From Ooceraea biroi (Eukaryota; Arthropoda; Insecta; Hymenoptera; Formicidae), in assembly GCF_003672135.1 (NCBI RefSeq), contig NC_039506.1, positions 24,274,497 through 24,338,496 of the forward strand: 64,000 nt of DNA, read 5' to 3'. Shown in pieces: positions 61,701-64,000 of this stretch. The position numbers and the translations under genes were made by a program. Numbering within the stretch: the first letter of the stretch is position 1; each line of letters starts with the position of its first letter. The notes beneath the pieces were generated by a model. The model was not told where the DNA came from and made no database searches. It saw nothing but the letters and a program-made list of their open reading frames with translations.

Positions 61701-64000
61701 TTCGAGGACCGTTTCTTACTAACACCAATTATGTCGCGCGATCTCGAACGATCGGCAATACAGGGGATGTAAAGATCCATTTCTACGGAATGGCTATCTT
61801 AACACATACGTTTTTTTCTCTTGACGCGCGCGATTTCTTTTTTCTCGCGTCTCTCGTATTCGCAAAGGGAGCGAAAATGATGAGAATAAAGTTTTATGGA
61901 TATCATGGAGTATTATACGCTTCGCAGTAAAACCGACATCGTTGTTTCGTCTGGGAACGATCATATCAGCGGCGTAGTTAACATTACGCCGTCTGCATGG
62001 CGTCATTCATCGAGCGAGCTGAGAAAAGTAAGAGTAATTCGATTAAAGCTCGTCGGAATGTTTCACGAGAGTCAGACTCGAAATCGGCGAACGTCGAATA
62101 CCCGCAAGGCGATCGCCATATCGTTCAACAGCTGACAGACGGATTCAATCATGACCAAGCTGCACCACGTGGAACGCTGATTAAATTTAAGATTACGGAT
62201 CCGTCGCATATTCGACGAACTGTCATTTTGAAGATTGAATCTGGATTGGGCGCGTGAAACGACCGGATACGCAATGGCTGAAAGTACGCGAGGAATTTGA
62301 GAGAAGCGTGTTCGTTAACAATAATCCTTACGCCTTATGATGGCGTCGATTTCCTTGCATCATCGAGATTACTTACTCTTTTATGTGCGAATAAAAATAC
62401 TTTCAAACTATTCATTGTATCTAAATATCCGCACAAATTGATACGTACAGTTCGACGTAAAGTTGCACGTGACTCGATCGCGAGAGGTGTTTCGAATGTA
62501 TTGAATTTCGTGTGTTTTCCTACTGTTTTTAATTAGCGCAGCCCAGCAATGCCAAGTCGCGCAGTGGCTTCGCGTTACAAAGCGAAAGGCCACTCGTTCC
62601 GGCAAACGACGTAATTACGACAACGCGTTTGCGAACCGAGAGGGTGAATAGCACAGGTAGACACGATCGCATGTGCGCACGCGGAACAGAAAATAAGAGA
62701 GACGACAGGCGACGGGCTGGCGACGAAAATGCACAGACGAAAAGAGATAGAAGGAGAGAGAAAGAGAGATACTACGTCAGAAAGACAGAGAAAGAAGTCA
62801 CAGCGTACGAGGGACCGTTTTTATTAAGGATCCGCCGAGAAAGAGCGACGACGCGTAACCTGTTGATAGCGAGCTACGGTCCCGTGGCTGCCGCTGCTAA
62901 TTGCGAAAGCGGGACAATAAGGCTGAAATTACGAGAGCAGCTCTCACCGGCGACATCACCTGGGCCGGATGCAGCAGCAGGCTGCTGCAGCTGCAGCTGC
63001 AACAGAGAGGGGGGGACCCCCGAGGGGGCGCGTGTACGTTACAGCCGCGAGACGGCAATCTCGGAATGGCGTTTACGATTATTGCAAACGCGTCTCGGAT
63101 TGCGACGCGACATCACCGCGTAGGATCTTTGCGACGTAAAGAGAACCTGCCTCTCCCTTCCTGAGCCCCCGTTCGCCACTCGATTCGTTTCTCCTCGTTC
63201 CTCGCGACGGCTTCGTACTCTCTCCGTTTTATTGGCCCTCTCGTATAGGTTCGAATCGCAGAAGGGCTCCCCGAGCGGAAGCTCGACGTGACATTCGGCG
63301 GGAATTCCGCGTTCGATGGAATTCCCGCAGTTGCGAGAGATAATGTCGGAAGGGTGTTTCTCCCGATCGAGTAATTTCTCCTCCCCGCGCTCGCGCGTAA
63401 CGAAGTGACGCCCTCCGTCTCTTAGTTCCGCTCCCTTTTACTTTTCTATACAGTACTCAACTCGTTACGGATGTTGTGTACTGTTTAGCGAGGGTAAATT
63501 GTTCCTGGCAAATTTGTCAAGTCAATATCTTATCTCTACTGCGTCTTGATTATGCGTTAATTCGATTTTTATGCCGTAATTCACTTTTCTTCGCATATTT
63601 ATATCTGCGTTATTGGTGCACGTCTCGATGCTTAAAAGATTTCATTCCAACTCGTTCCCTTTTTCTCTCCTTTCCTTCGTGTCTGTTAGCGTTCGTTGCA
63701 ATCTCTCAGTTTCGATTTCCACGTGCCGTTCACGACTCCACCGGCTGCCTTCGTAGCTAGTGTTTCGTGAAATCGAAGGTACATTAAACTCCGTTCCGTG
63801 CGGCTTGTAAAGCATCGGAAAGTTCGTCGCAATGGAGCGCGCCCGGCGAATGAAAGGGGTGAGGGGGAGAAAACGAGAGGCGGAAGATCCTTTGATAATT
63901 TAGGGCACGCTACGAGCGGGAGCGGGACCGACGGTATTATTACGGTAATGTTATTAAAACTTCACTTCTCTCTCTCTCTTCGTCTCCCCGTTGCTGCGCC
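58743..64000. other. Mixed-composition DNA without recognisable genes
   Basis: CT tracts at 60162-60184 and from 63966, a GA-rich stretch near 62750, CAG/CTG-rich sequence at 62970-63005, and a perfect 11-bp stem hairpin at 63298-63328 (GCGGGAATTCC and complement, 9-base loop). The 164-codon frame 62629-63123 spans the GA and CAG repeats and shows no domain. Confidence 0.35.

Noticed and set aside
62629..63123. 164-codon plus-strand open frame
   Set aside because: Driven by GA and CAG repeats; no domain recognised.
63249..63262. GGTTCGAATC, resembling a tRNA B box
   Set aside because: No A box at the right distance and no cloverleaf can be drawn around it.

Overview
The window is eukaryotic nuclear DNA from an insect, most probably a hymenopteran (possibly an ant). 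Its only recognisable protein-coding genes are three tandem, same-strand, five-exon genes of the juvenile hormone-binding protein (JHBP)/takeout family. They have short GT-AG introns, all in phase 1, TATA boxes just upstream of copies 2 and 3, and abundant insect-type DNA transposons around them. The hymenopteran assignment is an inference from the very AT-rich gene cluster lying beside CpG-rich DNA. No sequence here names a species.

Region 1 (1-18,140, AT-rich) is the JHBP cluster. Copy 1 (exons 2-5 at 182-2207) has lost its signal-peptide exon beyond the left edge of the window. Copy 2 (5995-8338) and copy 3 (14401-17203) are complete and encode 245 residues each. The products should be small secreted carriers of hydrophobic ligands. 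Because the three paralogues align through introns and flanks, each serves as an 'empty site' for insertions in the others. This shows directly that (a) a 1.9-kb almost perfect palindrome sits just upstream of the copy 2 promoter; (b) a palindromic TTAA-flanked element sits in intron 3 of copy 3; (c) a second palindromic TTAA element, a poly(A)-tailed retroposon with a 13-bp target duplication, a PIF/Harbinger derivative with transposase remnants, and a further TTAA element placed exactly on the Harbinger junction all lie between copies 2 and 3. A spacer segment is present in inverted orientation on the two sides of copy 2. Exon 4 of copies 2 and 3 is nearly identical while exons 3 and 5 are about 68-69 % identical in protein, which points to local gene conversion.

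Region 2 (about 18,140-64,000, about 45 % GC by eye and CpG-rich) holds no coding exon that I can recognise. Its open frames are scattered on both strands, overlap each other, and show no family motif. It contains simple repeats (GA, TA, GT/GC, CT, CTGT, CGTA), a 28-bp minisatellite, a pair of CACTGAG-ended miniature transposons, three diverged copies of a ~150-bp repeat, and several short perfect hairpins. It is best read as intergenic DNA or one or more very large introns of a gene whose exons lie outside the window.
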